A stretch of DNA of 64,000 nucleotides, from the NCBI GenBank assembly GCA_025991245.1, contig BQMJ01000047.1, positions 143,715 to 207,714 on the forward strand, given 5' to 3'. Of this stretch, positions 31,121-42,972 are shown piece by piece. The position numbers were made by a program, and so were the translations under genes. The notes below the pieces were generated by a model. That model was given only the letters and a program-made list of their open reading frames with translations. It did no database searches and was not told where the DNA came from. The first letter of the stretch is position 1. Each line of letters begins with the position of its first letter. Source of the stretch: Galdieria partita. Its lineage: Eukaryota; Rhodophyta; Bangiophyceae; Galdieriales; Galdieriaceae.

Positions 31121-32886
31121 TAGAAAATATGGAGAATCTTTCATCAGATAACACTCAAAAATTGTTGGTAACAGTTACTTTTCTCAATGGAGAGCACTCC
31201 AAGCTGACCGCTGCTATCCCACTTGTTATGAAACCAAAAATGTTGTCTATAAGATATTTCATTTGGAAATTTCTGACGAATGGGATCCCTTTTTGTTCTA
31301 CGAGTGTTGTTAGGATGAAAATAGCTTTCTGAATCCTCAAACACCAACCCAATCTGTTGGTAGATTTTTAAGGTTTTTCGAGCAAGTTTCACGATTTGTT
31401 GAGCAGAGAGCAAAAGAAAAGACTTGAAGCCACGTTTTCTATGAAAGACAAAGAATGGGCTACTTTTTCAATCGAACGAAATGCTCGACTCCGAACAATG
31501 ATTTACTTCTCTGTCTATTTAAAGTTTGCTAATCAAGAAACGATTCAAAAGTAAGAAGGATAAGCCTTCTTATCAACTTGTGTTTTAAACTATATATAAT
31601 TGAATCTAGTCACTTTAAATTATCGTTGAGCAGACTATACAGAATTATAGAGAATATGCAGTCACAAGTTGCTAACTTGGAAGCTCATTTGGGACAAGAA
31701 AAGAGTAAAAATGAACAACTCTCTATTCAACTACGTCAAGTCGAATCAGATAATGGTAACTGATTGAAATCATTCAATGATGGCATTTCTCACTGGTATA
31801 TTTCTTTGTAATAGAGCGTCAACGTGAAAAATGGCAACGAGAAAGGAGCAATAATTGAGCCAAGTGAGAGAAGAGAAAGAAGCTGAAAAAGAAAAATGAT
31901 TGAAATAGTTAAAGTACAGAAAAACAAAGGTATTCAATTGTATGAAGAGGGAACGCTTGTTTGGAAGCGAAAAGCTGAACAATGGAATGCCCAATTATCC
32001 GAATTACGAGACTTGTTAGAGCAAACTCAAAAAGATTTGAAGCAAATGCGTCCAAAGAGAGATGAACTGGAGTTGGAGTATAATCAGCTAACAGTCGAAA
32101 TGAAAACCATCAAACAAGAGAGAAAACATTATTTAGCAGACTTGGAACAAAAAAATAGTCACTTGGAAGAGTTGAAAAAGAGAAATCGAGAGTTGTCTCA
32201 TCAAATAGAAGAATGGCAAACTCAATCAGAATTTTACTCTCGTGAATGGGAAAAGGTAATGAAATGTCAACATACAAAACAGAGAATATTCAATTTTCTC
32301 TAAGGAAAAAGAAGAAAAAGAAAATTTGAAGACTCAATTGGAAAATTATCGCACAAGTCGTAGTCGTTTGGAAGAGAAACTCAAACATTCCATTGCAGAG
32401 ATCAACAAAGGCAATGATATTATTGAAAAACTTCAAGAAGAGTTGAAGAATACGAGACAAATGGTTAAAATGAAGACAACCATTGCCGACCAACAAGAAC
32501 AACTATTACAAGAGAAACAACGTAAAACAGAACAACTCATGCAAGATATTCAAGTTTTGAATCAAAAACTTTCAAACAAAGAACGCGAATTGGAGCATTT
32601 GAGTCAATCTTTACAGGATTCTCAAGCGAAATTGGAAGAGAACCAGAAAATATTGGAAAGTAATCAGCAATTGATCAATTGGCTCAATAAGGAATTGAAT
32701 GAAATGCAATTGACTAGTCATATTATTTTGAAACCTTGGAAATCTTCATTTGCTACACAACCTTTAGGAGCTGCTGCTGATAAGAAAGATCATTCTATTT
32801 CGAGTGCTTTAGAGAAGAACTTGTGGGATAACAATGCTTCTTCTGCTGCAAGAACCAATAGAAGAGAAATACTAGTGGATAAATAA
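31121..32886 (+). pseudogene. SAS-6 (centriole cartwheel protein) relic
   Basis: Several frames together follow SAS-6 from end to end. The N-terminal PISA domain is visible as HLEISDEWDPFLFYEC, then, after a one-base frame change, LKHQPNLLVDF, SSKFHDLLSREQKKRLEATF and RLRTMIYFSVYLKFANQETI. An intron (GTAAGA at about 31551 to ATCTAG at about 31610) leads into a long coiled coil: LSRLYRIIENMQSQVANLEA, KSKNEQLSIQLRQVE and so on. It ends in ESNQQLINWLNKELNEMQL, the C-terminal signature of SAS-6. Damage: TAG after YECC (31312), a frameshift and TGA near 31330, TAA after LVDF (about 31369), and more stops near 31855-31915. The last exon is long and open (to 32886). SAS-6 templates nine-fold centriole symmetry; red algae have no centrioles or flagella. 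Family call 0.7; broken state 0.8. Confidence 0.65.
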
Positions 32887-34052
32887 GAATTGGAATTTAT
32901 ACAAGCAAAACGGTCATAATAAGTTGCTTTTGTATAGTTGTTTCCTTAAAAATAATTATTGAGTCAGCAATAATCATATCGTTTCATGTTTTGCTTTTGT
33001 GTTTTTCAGCTTCTTTCAGGTCGATCTCTCTCGTAAGACTGTTGCAAAAACAACTTGAATTGTTAAGCAATTTGGACACGAGGGAGACATCCTTCACTAT
33101 GCTGGGATTAGTTTTATCTACGAACTTGCTTCTATTTTACAATGAATTGAAGTTGATTTTCTCTGTTGTGTTTATAAGCCGTTGATATATGAAGATTTTT
33201 CCAATCTGCTTATAAAATGACGTTAATCAAATACAAACTTACACAATTGTCACCGTTCCATTGAATATTTGTATGCTTCTCCAAATCTATTAAGGCTATA
33301 GACTTTATAACATTTTAGTATTCAATATTCCCGTTATGATCATCTGCAACAACTATTTGAACAAGTTTGTTACACACACTTTGGTGCTTATCATCATCAA
33401 TCATTGTTCCTATCCTATTACATATTCTCCATTTTCAACAATAAAGACAATGATCCAAGATTGAACACCTTCAAATGAAACCATGGAACTTCCTTATTCT
33501 CTCTCTGACTCATTCATTCTTTGCATTGAGAATGACTTTTTCCATTCTTTGGGATTTCTCTTCGCTGTGAGTCTCATTCACATTTCCACATTGCCATTTA
33601 TCCAACTAGAAAAGTTTATCGAATAATTTGATTGTCAAAATGAGTACGTTGGATTCTTATTTGCTAAGAATCAATGCAACTGTTGAAACTAAGACTATGA
33701 CTCTTCAACTCGTTTATCAACAAGAATCCTTTTTAGATCTTTCTTGTATCTATAGATAACATAGTGAAGCATGCAAGTATCGAGTCTCCAACCTTCTTAG
33801 AAAGAAATATTTGGCAGCATATTGGCTACCTCAGTCATTCTCCTTTTCAAAGTGTTGTACAAATCTCAAGTTTTTTTTATTAACATTCGGAAGACTCTTG
33901 TTCTTTGAAATTAAAATTGAATTTTATCAAAACTGAGATTTTTTTCAATTGGAAAAAATAACCACAAAACTATTTATCTTACAATAGATTCCAGTCTTCT
34001 TTCTCAAAGAACTCATGTATCCCATCAAATATGAAGGGAATAGCATGCCTTG
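32887..34052. other. AT-rich spacer, nothing recognised
   Basis: No ORF above about 65 codons and no recognisable repeat or RNA gene. It separates the SAS-6 relic from the first ATPase pseudogene. Confidence 0.45.
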
Positions 34053-36240
34053 CTATTTTATCATTTTGAATAAGGAAAAGACTTCGGGGTAGACAAATTC
34101 ATTGTACTTGTGTTCGAAGCCTCGTAACATCACAATATATTCTTCAAACACTCTTTCAAGATCTTTACTAGACTTGCGATTGAAAAAGATTTGCAAAGAT
34201 GTAGTTGAACATACTACAACTTGACAATGAGGATGTATTATAACATACTTATCGCATATTCTGTGGTTGTATCTCATAGTTGATAGAACTGCAAACAATA
34301 TTATTATTGTTGGCTTCACAATAAACTCCACAATTCAATATCCAATTCTGATTATCACTAAATTGTTTGGAAACTTCTTCAGTATACTTGTTGCTTACAA
34401 TCAACTGAATGGCTGTTAAATCATTCTGCACCAATTCAAGCTGTGACGCCACTGGATGTAAAAATTTAGCAACTTCTGCCTTAATCATTGAACGTCCAAC
34501 ACCAGAAGTTGACAACTGAAAACATTTCAATGCAATACCTATCAAATATACTCTCTCCTTGATGGTTTCAGTCTCCATAGGTGTTTGCTCTGAAGAAGAT
34601 TCATCTTGAATAACAAGGAAAGAATTGTCTTTCATATAGGCTACTCGAATAAGAACATCAGGTCTGTCGGATGAAACCAAATATTCCATCTTTTGATAAA
34701 TAATTTTTGAAAAAATATTTTCCAAGAGTGAAAAGTCTCTTCGCTACAAGTATTGATTCCAATCACTGTCGAACCAAATGCTGAAACATACCTGAGAATA
34801 GGATCCATCTTGAAGCTGCTAACCGTTTACTAGATTCTATTGATATATGTTCTATAAGACTATGTCGAAATATACTCAACTCTCCTAGTTTGAAACAGAA
34901 ACACCATCGAACATAAAGAGTAAATATAGTCGCAAATTTGAAACTACCACTTGTCGACGAAAACGAAATTCAAATAAAACGAATAGGAGTGAATTTTCGA
35001 TAGTAACTTTTGATGTCCTTCAAAACAGTCTTTCTACAGACCAACTTGAACAATGTTTCTTCAGCTTGGCTAGGAATTGTTTGTACGTCTTTGTCTTGTT
35101 CATTGCTCGAACAGTTCAGATAACAAAAACCAAAATATTTAGCAATGTCCAAGACATTATTTAGAATGACTCAAAAGTATCAAACGGAGTATCTCTCATT
35201 GAAATACAAAATTCTAAAATAATGACAAAAAGCATAGAAGAAACAGAAATCCTTGATTCTGTTATCATACGAGAGAAAGAGAGTTACTGCCAGAGAACGA
35301 CTTGGAATCATTTTCTCCATTTTCCTTTCTTATTTCATCCTCTGAAAGATAACAAAAACTATTTCAACTTTCACATCTATCAATCAATAATATACTAACG
35401 AATACAATTGCATACAATTGTTTGAAGAACCAATGGTGTCCTTTACAATGACTAGGAGAAGTACTTTTAAAACTGACTAGTTCTTGTTCTCCATATTTGG
35501 TATCAAAGACTTTACAGTTTCTTCAGAAAAAGACCCCAAACGAAGAACATTGAATACTATTCGAGAAAGGCGTAGCATCTTCTTGTCTACTAGTTGTCGA
35601 GTCCGACCTCCCTGCAGAAATAAAAAGTGCAAAAGACACAGCTAAAAAGTTCACTAAAACTCCTAAAAAGGAACGATAGACATTAAACATTCTAATGACT
35701 TTGTCAGGCTTTATCCAATCTTGAAACATCGAAAAATTTCTCAGTTTTAATGTTCCAAATTTCGTCAATAAACAAATACAAATAACGTTTCTTTAGGACA
35801 TTTGATATATTTGAAGCCATTCTTCTGGACAATCAAAGTAAAAACTTGAGGAAATCAGGGCCAATTGGAAATCTACCAAGTGCTTCATTGCCCATCCATT
35901 CTAAGAGTGTAGTCTGAAAGCGAGTCCCGTGAGGAACTTGGAGAGAATTGAACACTATATATAAAGTCTCGTTGAGTAGAGCATCTAGAGAAATTTTCCT
36001 ATTTTCTCTCCTATTCCAATCTCAGACAGGCCAACTCATTTTCAAAAGTTGCAAACGTTTGGACGTGTTGGCCAATCGTGCTTTCCACTCCCACGCATTC
36101 GGAATGCGTAAGGCAAAGTTGGTTATTCCACACTTGAGAAACCTTTCATGTCTCACAAACTTAAAAAGCATTCAGATCCTACAACTTGCGGACTCTCAGT
36201 TGACAAGGGAATATTTGATCCTTCTAGTATGAATGCATTT
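34053..36240 (-). pseudogene. Decayed paralogue of the 944-residue STAND ATPase
   Basis: Read leftward, fragments match the intact gene at 47058-49892 in order. An N-terminal piece near 36220 reads IPLSTES against EYPLVNRES. A Walker A region lies near 36100, an AGRSDSTTSRQEDA piece at about 35600, and a YFGFCYLNCSSNEQDKD piece at about 35110. A near-identical 130-residue block sits at 34700-34260 (MKDNSFLVIQDESSSEQTPM; CFQLSTSGVGRSMIK). Stops and frame changes separate the pieces, and the Walker A codons themselves have lost a base relative to the intact gene. The C-terminal basic repeats and last domain are absent. Nucleotide identity stays high in the 34.2-34.7 kb block, so the duplication is fairly recent or was maintained by conversion. 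Confidence 0.85.
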
Positions 36241-36435
36241 CAATCTTTCAATATTGCTATCCATGCCCAAACACAGAAAATGTTTTGTGACGATTATCCT
36301 CCATAAAAGACAATCTAATGTTCTATTTGAGTCTATTCTGAATACTTTTTGTGCTAACAAACGAAAGCAACCCACTGAGCACAACACAAACGAATTCACT
36401 GCTTATTCTTTTACAAAGTTTATTTTGGGGCGGCG

Positions 36436-38541
36436 ATGACGTCTTCAGGTGAAAAGTGGGTTACCGACGACACGTTCAAGCCTATTGTGGTAGACCGCGA
36501 AAGTGACGTGTTGTTTGTGACAAGAAACCTGTTTCAGCTTCATAAAAAACGAAGACAGCTGAGGGCTGAGACAACTGACCTCAATTACAGGTTGTCCGTC
36601 CCATTTGCGCCCCACTTATTTGGCTCCGGCAAAACGACGTTTTGCCGAAGCTATTTGGAGTTGGTGCAGAGGTTTCGTGAAACTTCCCTGTCGTCTTTTG
36701 CTTTAGACGGTTCCAGGAAAGAGTTTTTGGACAAGTTACGTGAAGCAGTTTTGCTTTATGTGGATTTGACAGAGCTAGAACCCACTGACCCTAAAGAAAA
36801 AAGTCTGAAGTGGGCTGTCTACTACTTGATAATCAAGACTGCCTGCTTGCAAGTTGGTATTCCAATGATGCGAAAGACACAAGCCTACGAGACTGTGGAA
36901 ATGGAAGCCTTGAACCTAGTCACACTTTTACGAGACATATTAAACATGCGTACCGATCAGTTTCTTCTTGTTGCCTTTGATGAAGTTGGTGTGTTGGATA
37001 CAAGAGGACAATATTTTGATCTAGAAGTGAATGACGGTAGAGTTCGTCCGTACAACGACTTTTTTGGTATTCTTTGGGAACTTTGTCTAGAGGACAATGT
37101 ATTCTTTATTGTTGTTGGGAAAAGCAAGGGCTTAAGTATTAAGAATTATGTGGCTTCAGTATCAAAGGTGTTATTACATTTTATTTCTTTATCACCGTTA
37201 AACTGGTCCAGTATCGTTGAATTCCTTGAAAAAAGTCATCTCGAAGAACAGACTCAATTTCGAGTTTGTGATATTCTATGTAGTCCTTCTTTTTCAGTAA
37301 ATGAATTGGCAGAGGCACTATTGGAGTGTACAGGTGGCGTTCCTGGTTTGCTTACTCGTGCAGTGAATATGCTTTTGAATTATGTACAAACAAGAGGACA
37401 GTCTTTTGGGTCGAAAGATGAATGTCTATCGTGTATGAAGGAGGATGGTTTTAGAACAGTTTGCTCTGAGCCGTTTGTAACACGTATATTAACTTTGGAT
37501 GAGGATAGAAGAAGTGTACTTGATATGCTACTAATGATGGCACTGTATCGTATACCCTTTAAAGCGGACGATGAACTTAACTCGGAGTCTTATTTATTTG
37601 ATGTTGTTACTGAAATGGGATTCTATCGATATCCTATTGACGATAATACTTTCCAAGTTCTGTTTCCAAAGGTGTTTATTATAAATCTCAACAACGCATC
37701 ATCTTTCTCTTTATTAGAGAAGATACTTTTGGGATCACTTAATATGGAGCCAGTGGATTGTTTCTTTTCATCCAAATGTCGTGTATTTGAAGGAATTGTT
37801 GCTATACGACTTGTTTTGATGCTATCGTCAACAATACGAAATGAGTTTAGGGAGTTGTTGGGTAGATTATCTGCCACATGGAAAAAAATGAAACTTCCTA
37901 TCAATGGACCTTCACCTCTTCATTACATGATGTCGGTTAGTCGTGGTAAAAAAAGAAGAAGTAAATCAAACAAGGAAGAGAAAACATTTGGATGTAATGA
38001 ATGGAACAGGATTATTCACAAAGCACTTTGTTTTGACAGAGTTTATATTCCAAAGGAAGCGAATTCTTATAGTCCTGATATTATGTTCAAATTGCATTCT
38101 CCCGATGACTCCAACGTTCTTATGGTGGGAGTTGCTTGTAAAGGTCGTTGGAAATCGGAAGGAATTGGCTGGTCAGATATTATTGAAGAAGCTAAAAAAT
38201 TTCTTTATCCTGTTTTTAATGAATTTTTATCCCAAGCATTGGAATGTTATCATTGTATGCTTATTATATTTGGTACAAAATTAGCACTCAATGTTACAAG
38301 CGAGTTGGGTAATCAGAGTCGATGTTATACGAGTCGAATGCGTATTGGAGGGAGTTCCTTTGAAATTCCTCCTAATTGTGAACTTGTTATTCTTTGTGAA
38401 AGAGATGTAGAAATGCTCATTGACAGAGAAATATTGAATGGACTAGAAAGAGCATTCTCTACTAGTGATAATCCTCCTTTCGGGGATGTAGGATTCAACT
38501 TACTTCGAAGAGCCCGTGACAGTTTCATGAGTTTGCAATAA
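36436..38541 (+). CDS. STAND-type P-loop ATPase with C-terminal nuclease-like domain
   Basis: An intact single-exon gene of 701 residues. Walker A is APHLFGSGKTTF (about 58-69), Walker B FLLVAFDEVGVLD (Asp182-Glu183), a sensor-like strand FFIVVGKSKG (about 223-232), and ECTGGVPGLL (about 297-306), matching the hxGxP motif of STAND ATPases. A helical middle region follows. The last 180 residues (from about 520) hold NEWNRII, SPDIMF and LMVGVACKGRW, the layout of a PD-(D/E)XK fold, although the acidic residue two before the lysine is alanine. This NTPase-plus-REase plan is that of Crinkler/RHS-type proteins, and ATPase families are known to be expanded in Galdieria. Function unknown; host-genome conflict or stress roles are speculation. 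It lies tail-to-tail with its pseudogene paralogue at 39319-41432. I see no signal peptide. Confidence 0.75.
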   Translation: MTSSGEKWVTDDTFKPIVVDRESDVLFVTRNLFQLHKKRRQLRAETTDLNYRLSVPFAPHLFGSGKTTFCRSYLELVQRFRETSLSSFALDGSRKEFLDKLREAVLLYVDLTELEPTDPKEKSLKWAVYYLIIKTACLQVGIPMMRKTQAYETVEMEALNLVTLLRDILNMRTDQFLLVAFDEVGVLDTRGQYFDLEVNDGRVRPYNDFFGILWELCLEDNVFFIVVGKSKGLSIKNYVASVSKVLLHFISLSPLNWSSIVEFLEKSHLEEQTQFRVCDILCSPSFSVNELAEALLECTGGVPGLLTRAVNMLLNYVQTRGQSFGSKDECLSCMKEDGFRTVCSEPFVTRILTLDEDRRSVLDMLLMMALYRIPFKADDELNSESYLFDVVTEMGFYRYPIDDNTFQVLFPKVFIINLNNASSFSLLEKILLGSLNMEPVDCFFSSKCRVFEGIVAIRLVLMLSSTIRNEFRELLGRLSATWKKMKLPINGPSPLHYMMSVSRGKKRRSKSNKEEKTFGCNEWNRIIHKALCFDRVYIPKEANSYSPDIMFKLHSPDDSNVLMVGVACKGRWKSEGIGWSDIIEEAKKFLYPVFNEFLSQALECYHCMLIIFGTKLALNVTSELGNQSRCYTSRMRIGGSSFEIPPNCELVILCERDVEMLIDREILNGLERAFSTSDNPPFGDVGFNLLRRARDSFMSLQ

Positions 38542-39318
38542 AGTTGGAAATCTTATAATTCAAGTGTTCGTTCGATAATTGGCTCTGCAAGACATGAATG
38601 AAATATGTTTGAAAACATTTTATAAGACATACTAGTTATATTCCATAACATGGGTTATTATCATTGAAGAGCGTCAAAAGTTTACAAGTTGCACAATTGT
38701 TTGCACCTATTTTTGGTTTTTTACTGAGTCTTCAAGCACATGTTTTTAAAATGAACTGATTATCTACTCCAGTATTACTAGAGGAATACCGTAGTCTTGT
38801 TGGAATAGTGTTGACTCGATGTTACAAGGAAATATAATACCAGCGACCATATTGTATTGACTTTTGAAACTCAGTTTTACTGGTGTCCAGCTCATGTAAC
38901 GAACAAGAAAATCTAGTTGATAGCTCAAGAATTAACTTGTTGTCACTTTCTGATTTTTCCTTTATTGGATTCATAAAACCATGAAGAACATCTTGATAGT
39001 GAGATATAGTTGGATCCAATCTTGAAGACATTCTATGAAATGTTAAACAGAAAAACAAAGAGAGCTTAGTTCTTTCTCCTTAACCACGAAGACATTAAAT
39101 TTGTAACAGTAGACAAAGAGTTTATATGTAAACAACAATGAATTTGAAAAGTTGCACTACTAAACTCGTTTAAGAATTATTCGACAAAGTACGATAGAAT
39201 AGTCCAAAAATAATTGAAAATTAGGAAAATTGGCTTTCTTTACAAACGAATTGAACTTTTCGAACATTTCTCTGATGAACAAATCAATATGGATCCAAAC
39301 AGGAATAAGATGCTATTT
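38542..39318. other. Spacer between tail-to-tail ATPase copies
   Basis: A minus ORF at 39058-38822 (78 codons; SHYQDVLHGFMNPIKEKSE) might be a remnant of a C-terminal helical domain like the one that ends the 944-residue paralogue, but the likeness is slight. Otherwise nothing is recognised. Confidence 0.35.
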
Positions 39319-41432
39319 CTAAATATTTTTGGAAAGAGATAAAACCATTTCTTGCACTGTTGAGATTCCAATACTTCTCGAATGTGGATTATCCGTAGAC
39401 TTGAAAGCACTCCTTAAACTCGACAAAATATCTTTACCAATAAAGTTTTCTACATCTGATTCAGAAAGAATGATCAATTCACAATTAAGAGGAATCGTGA
39501 AAACTCCTGCTACTCTATCGCCACAGGAATAACAATGACTAGAATGATTCAAGTCAGTTGCTACACTAGTAGATAGCTTAGTACTCATGATGACCAACAT
39601 GCAATGTAATGTAGGATGAACAGTCACGACTTGATCATGAACTGGTTCCAGAAACTTGCAAGCTTCATCCACTATTTCATTCCATCTAATACCATTTGAA
39701 CTCCATCGTCCTTTACAGGCAATACCCACAATCAAATTCTGTCCGCTCGTTCTTCCATGCAATTTGAATAATATATCTGGACTACGAGATGTTGCCTCAA
39801 ATGGAATACATATCTTTTCGGATTCTAACATTTCTTCCACAATTTTTTTCCAGTCATTGATACCGAATGTATCTCTCTCTACTTCTGATGTAGATCTAGC
39901 ATAATGTATAGATTTCATATAGTAAGCAGTAGATTCAGAGGAAAACTTCAAATTCATCTCATCCCAAACAGAAGACAACTGACCAAGAGTAGAAAACATC
40001 AAACTGTCTGTCGGTGATAACAAAAATGTAAATAAAACATTGTGGCAACGAGACCTTCGAAAACTCGACATTTTGATTCATAAAAGAATTCCACAGGCTG
40101 TGACTTGAGGGTTTGTAATAGTAACCATTCCAACCTATCATTCTTTACACTTTGCTCAATATATCCAATCAGTAACTTGGGAATCAACACTTCATAGCGT
40201 TCTTGATGGTTTTCATCTACAATCAACCGACGATAAAAGCACATATCTGTTACTAGATCAAACAGAAATACAGCACAAGTAGAGCTAAGATGCACAAGCT
40301 CATCCAACTCAAACCGAATACGATATAATGCCAACAAAGTTAGCATTTTTAACAAACGTTGACGCGTCTTGCTAAGACTACTCAAACGAGGCAACAATGG
40401 ATCAACACAATAATTTGTTACTATGGAATCATTCATTATCATCCAAAAGCTTTCTTTAGATAATAACAAGTGGTCTTGTGATAATCTACATTGCAAAAGG
40501 TAGTTGATTGCTTTCACAAGTAAACCAGGAACACCACCAGTAAGTTCTAGTAACAATTCTGCAAGTTCATTGGTTGAAAAGTGTTGATGACAAAGGATTT
40601 GTGAAACTTTAGGACTTCCAGTAAACATAAAAGAAGAACTTTTCTCCAAATGTTCGATGATGCTATGCTTTTCAAGTGGTGAGAGGGGAATAAACGTCAA
40701 CTCAACCCTGGATACTGAAATTGCGTTATTATGTATACTTAAGCCTTCACTTTTTCCAACAACAATAAAGAATACATTGTGTTGTTTACAGAGTCGCCGA
40801 ATAATACCAAAAAAGTCGTTGTATAGACGAACTCTACCATCCGGGGTCCTTTTGAAATGAAATTCTTCGAAACTCTCATCTAGAACACCAACTTCATCAA
40901 AAGCAACAAGAAGAAACTGATCAGAACCCATGTTTAACACTTCACGGATTCTCTTAACTAACACGGTAGTCCTAAGTTGCAGGACGTTGTAACACTCCAT
41001 AGGACTCGGTTCTTCTTCAAACCCAGACTGCAGACAGACAGACTTGTATAGAAGGTATTGAACAGCCCACTCCAGACTTTTTTCTTTAGGTTCAGTGGGT
41101 TTGAGCTCTGTCAAATCCACATAAAGTAAAACGGCTTCATGTAACTTGTCCAAAAAGGATCTCCTGCGGTCTTTTTCATAATCACTTATGTTCTCAGGTC
41201 CTATTAGTGCTCTTTCACCCGTGCTCTTCACGAGTTCTAAATAACATTTTACGAAACGTGTCTTTCCGCTTCCAAAGAGATGTGGGGCGAAAGTAATGAT
41301 TGGTTTAAAAGAACGATCGACTTCCCGGCGAACCTACAACACGTACAACTGTCGAGTTGTTAAAACCACGTCTTGCTCTCTATCTACTACAACAGTGTCA
41401 TACATATCTTCTCGTTGGAAAACACTCGACAT
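39319..41432 (-). pseudogene. Recently broken paralogue of the 701-residue ATPase
   Basis: From an ATG at 41432 the frame begins like its paralogue (MYDTVVVDREQDVVLTTRQL), hits an in-frame TAG at 41336-41334, then continues through Walker A (APHLFGSGKTRF), Walker B (FLLVAFDEVGVLD), FFIVVGKSEGLS and ELTGGVPGLL. Near 40045, after CRVFEGLVAT, a single-base frame change moves it into another frame, which runs on to the nuclease-like domain (RSPDILFKL, LIVGIACKGRW) and a stop at 39319. So there are two lesions in an otherwise well-conserved gene. A start downstream of the TAG, or two separate proteins (410 and 250 codons), is conceivable. I tried splice sites at both lesions and found none in phase. 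Domain limits match the intact copy throughout. Confidence 0.8.
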
Positions 41433-42972
41433 AGTCGGTGTTGAAATCGAGTCAGAAAAATGCGAACGCGAATTTTCCGAGAGAAAGTGAAAATAGTATT
41501 TCACTTTCACAACTTTTTCTATAGGACGAACTTCTTTGTTATTTATATTTCCAAACAATGATTGAACATATTTCATGTTGAAATGTAGCTTTTAAGAACA
41601 AACGTTGCCTAGTTTTTTGTTGTATACTGAGCATTATAACTTCTACCCCATTCATCATAATGATAGCTTCAGTTTGAAGCATTGGAATGAAAAGATTAGA
41701 GATACTATTAAAAGGAGGGGAAGAAAGGAAGATTTCTTCTGGATTCGCATTGATGGAGGAGTTGAAAAATATAAATCTATTTCATAGAACATCGGTTTAC
41801 AATTCATTCTCCCAAAGATGCAACTCATCCACAAGGCAACTATAAGCTGTAAACTTCATTGACAACTCGATTGCTGTTTCGTTTGGTTGATGCGATGTCA
41901 AAATACATTTGTAGCAAGTGTAAACAGTTCGATTGTTCTCGTAAACTCTAGGAAACTTCTCTTCAGGCTGCAGGGCCAATAAAATAATATGACAATGCAA
42001 CATAGCTAAATTCCAACTTTAACTTGTTTCACATCTTGTTCAAGTAGTCTGAAAGCATATTTTGAAAATATCTCATTGAGTTGTTGCTTTTCTTTTATTC
42101 TTGTACTTTATGACGGTTTTACTAGAGCAGACAAGATTGGAAGAAACACTTGACAACTCAATTGGTTTCTCTACTATTTAAGTGCTCTTAATTTTTCCAG
42201 AATTGTCAGTGGTTGACTGTTGATATTTGGAGCGTAATCTTTTTGAAATTTCCCAGACTTTTTCAGTTGTGTATAGAGAGTGATGGAAATTAGAGTATAT
42301 ATTTGTCAAGATCAATTCAACGGAACGTTGTGTGCATAATGTCATTGAGAGTTTTCCTACACAGAATTGACAAAGTAGATAGAGTCAATAATTGATGCTC
42401 TATCTCTTTACAATTCAATTGTACTCTATGGATTATGAAACACTTAATATGTACATAAGCTGAATTAACAGGTGACTAGTTGTCTCTTATCAGCATACTT
42501 GCCTTCAAAATGACAACTTATGTGTCGTTGCTAATAGGTGATTGGTTCTCTTTGTGATTGATGATTTCTCCTCCAACAATTTCATTAACAAAGATTTGTT
42601 TATCTGACAGACTTTAAGAGCTTCCTGAATACTTTCTGAATGATCGTTTGGCTGAAAAACATGTCTTCAAGTTTGAAACAATGTGATTCTATACAACTGG
42701 AGATACCCAATAAAGACGCTCTTCAAAGCTGTTTACTTGAAATTGAGGTTGAGTTGATTTCCATCCAAAGTGCTAACAACGACTTTCCTTAGAATATATA
42801 CATCTTCTATTATTGTAAGCCAATCATCCATATCAGACTTTCTGCTTCCACAATGATTCTTCATTAGCTTGCCAGTCAAGAAAATAAACCATTCAAAACA
42901 TATCATTTATCCTAGAATTTGTAAATCAAAAAGCTCAAAACAACTCTGCTTCCATCAAAGGATTATAACAAA
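41433..42972. other. Non-coding stretch, possible diverged R1 copy
   Basis: No convincing gene; the minus ORF at 42003-41797 has no recognised features. From about 42300 to 42800 the order of short landmarks (tagagtcaataattgatgct, caattcaattgtac, a tcagcatacttg tract, ttgaaattgaggttgagttg) is reminiscent of repeat R1, but the similarity is weak. Confidence 0.35.

Noticed and set aside
40000-40080. An intron that would repair the broken ATPase at 40045
   Set aside because: The GT...AG pairs tried here do not restore the frame without creating a stop, so a frameshift is the simpler reading.
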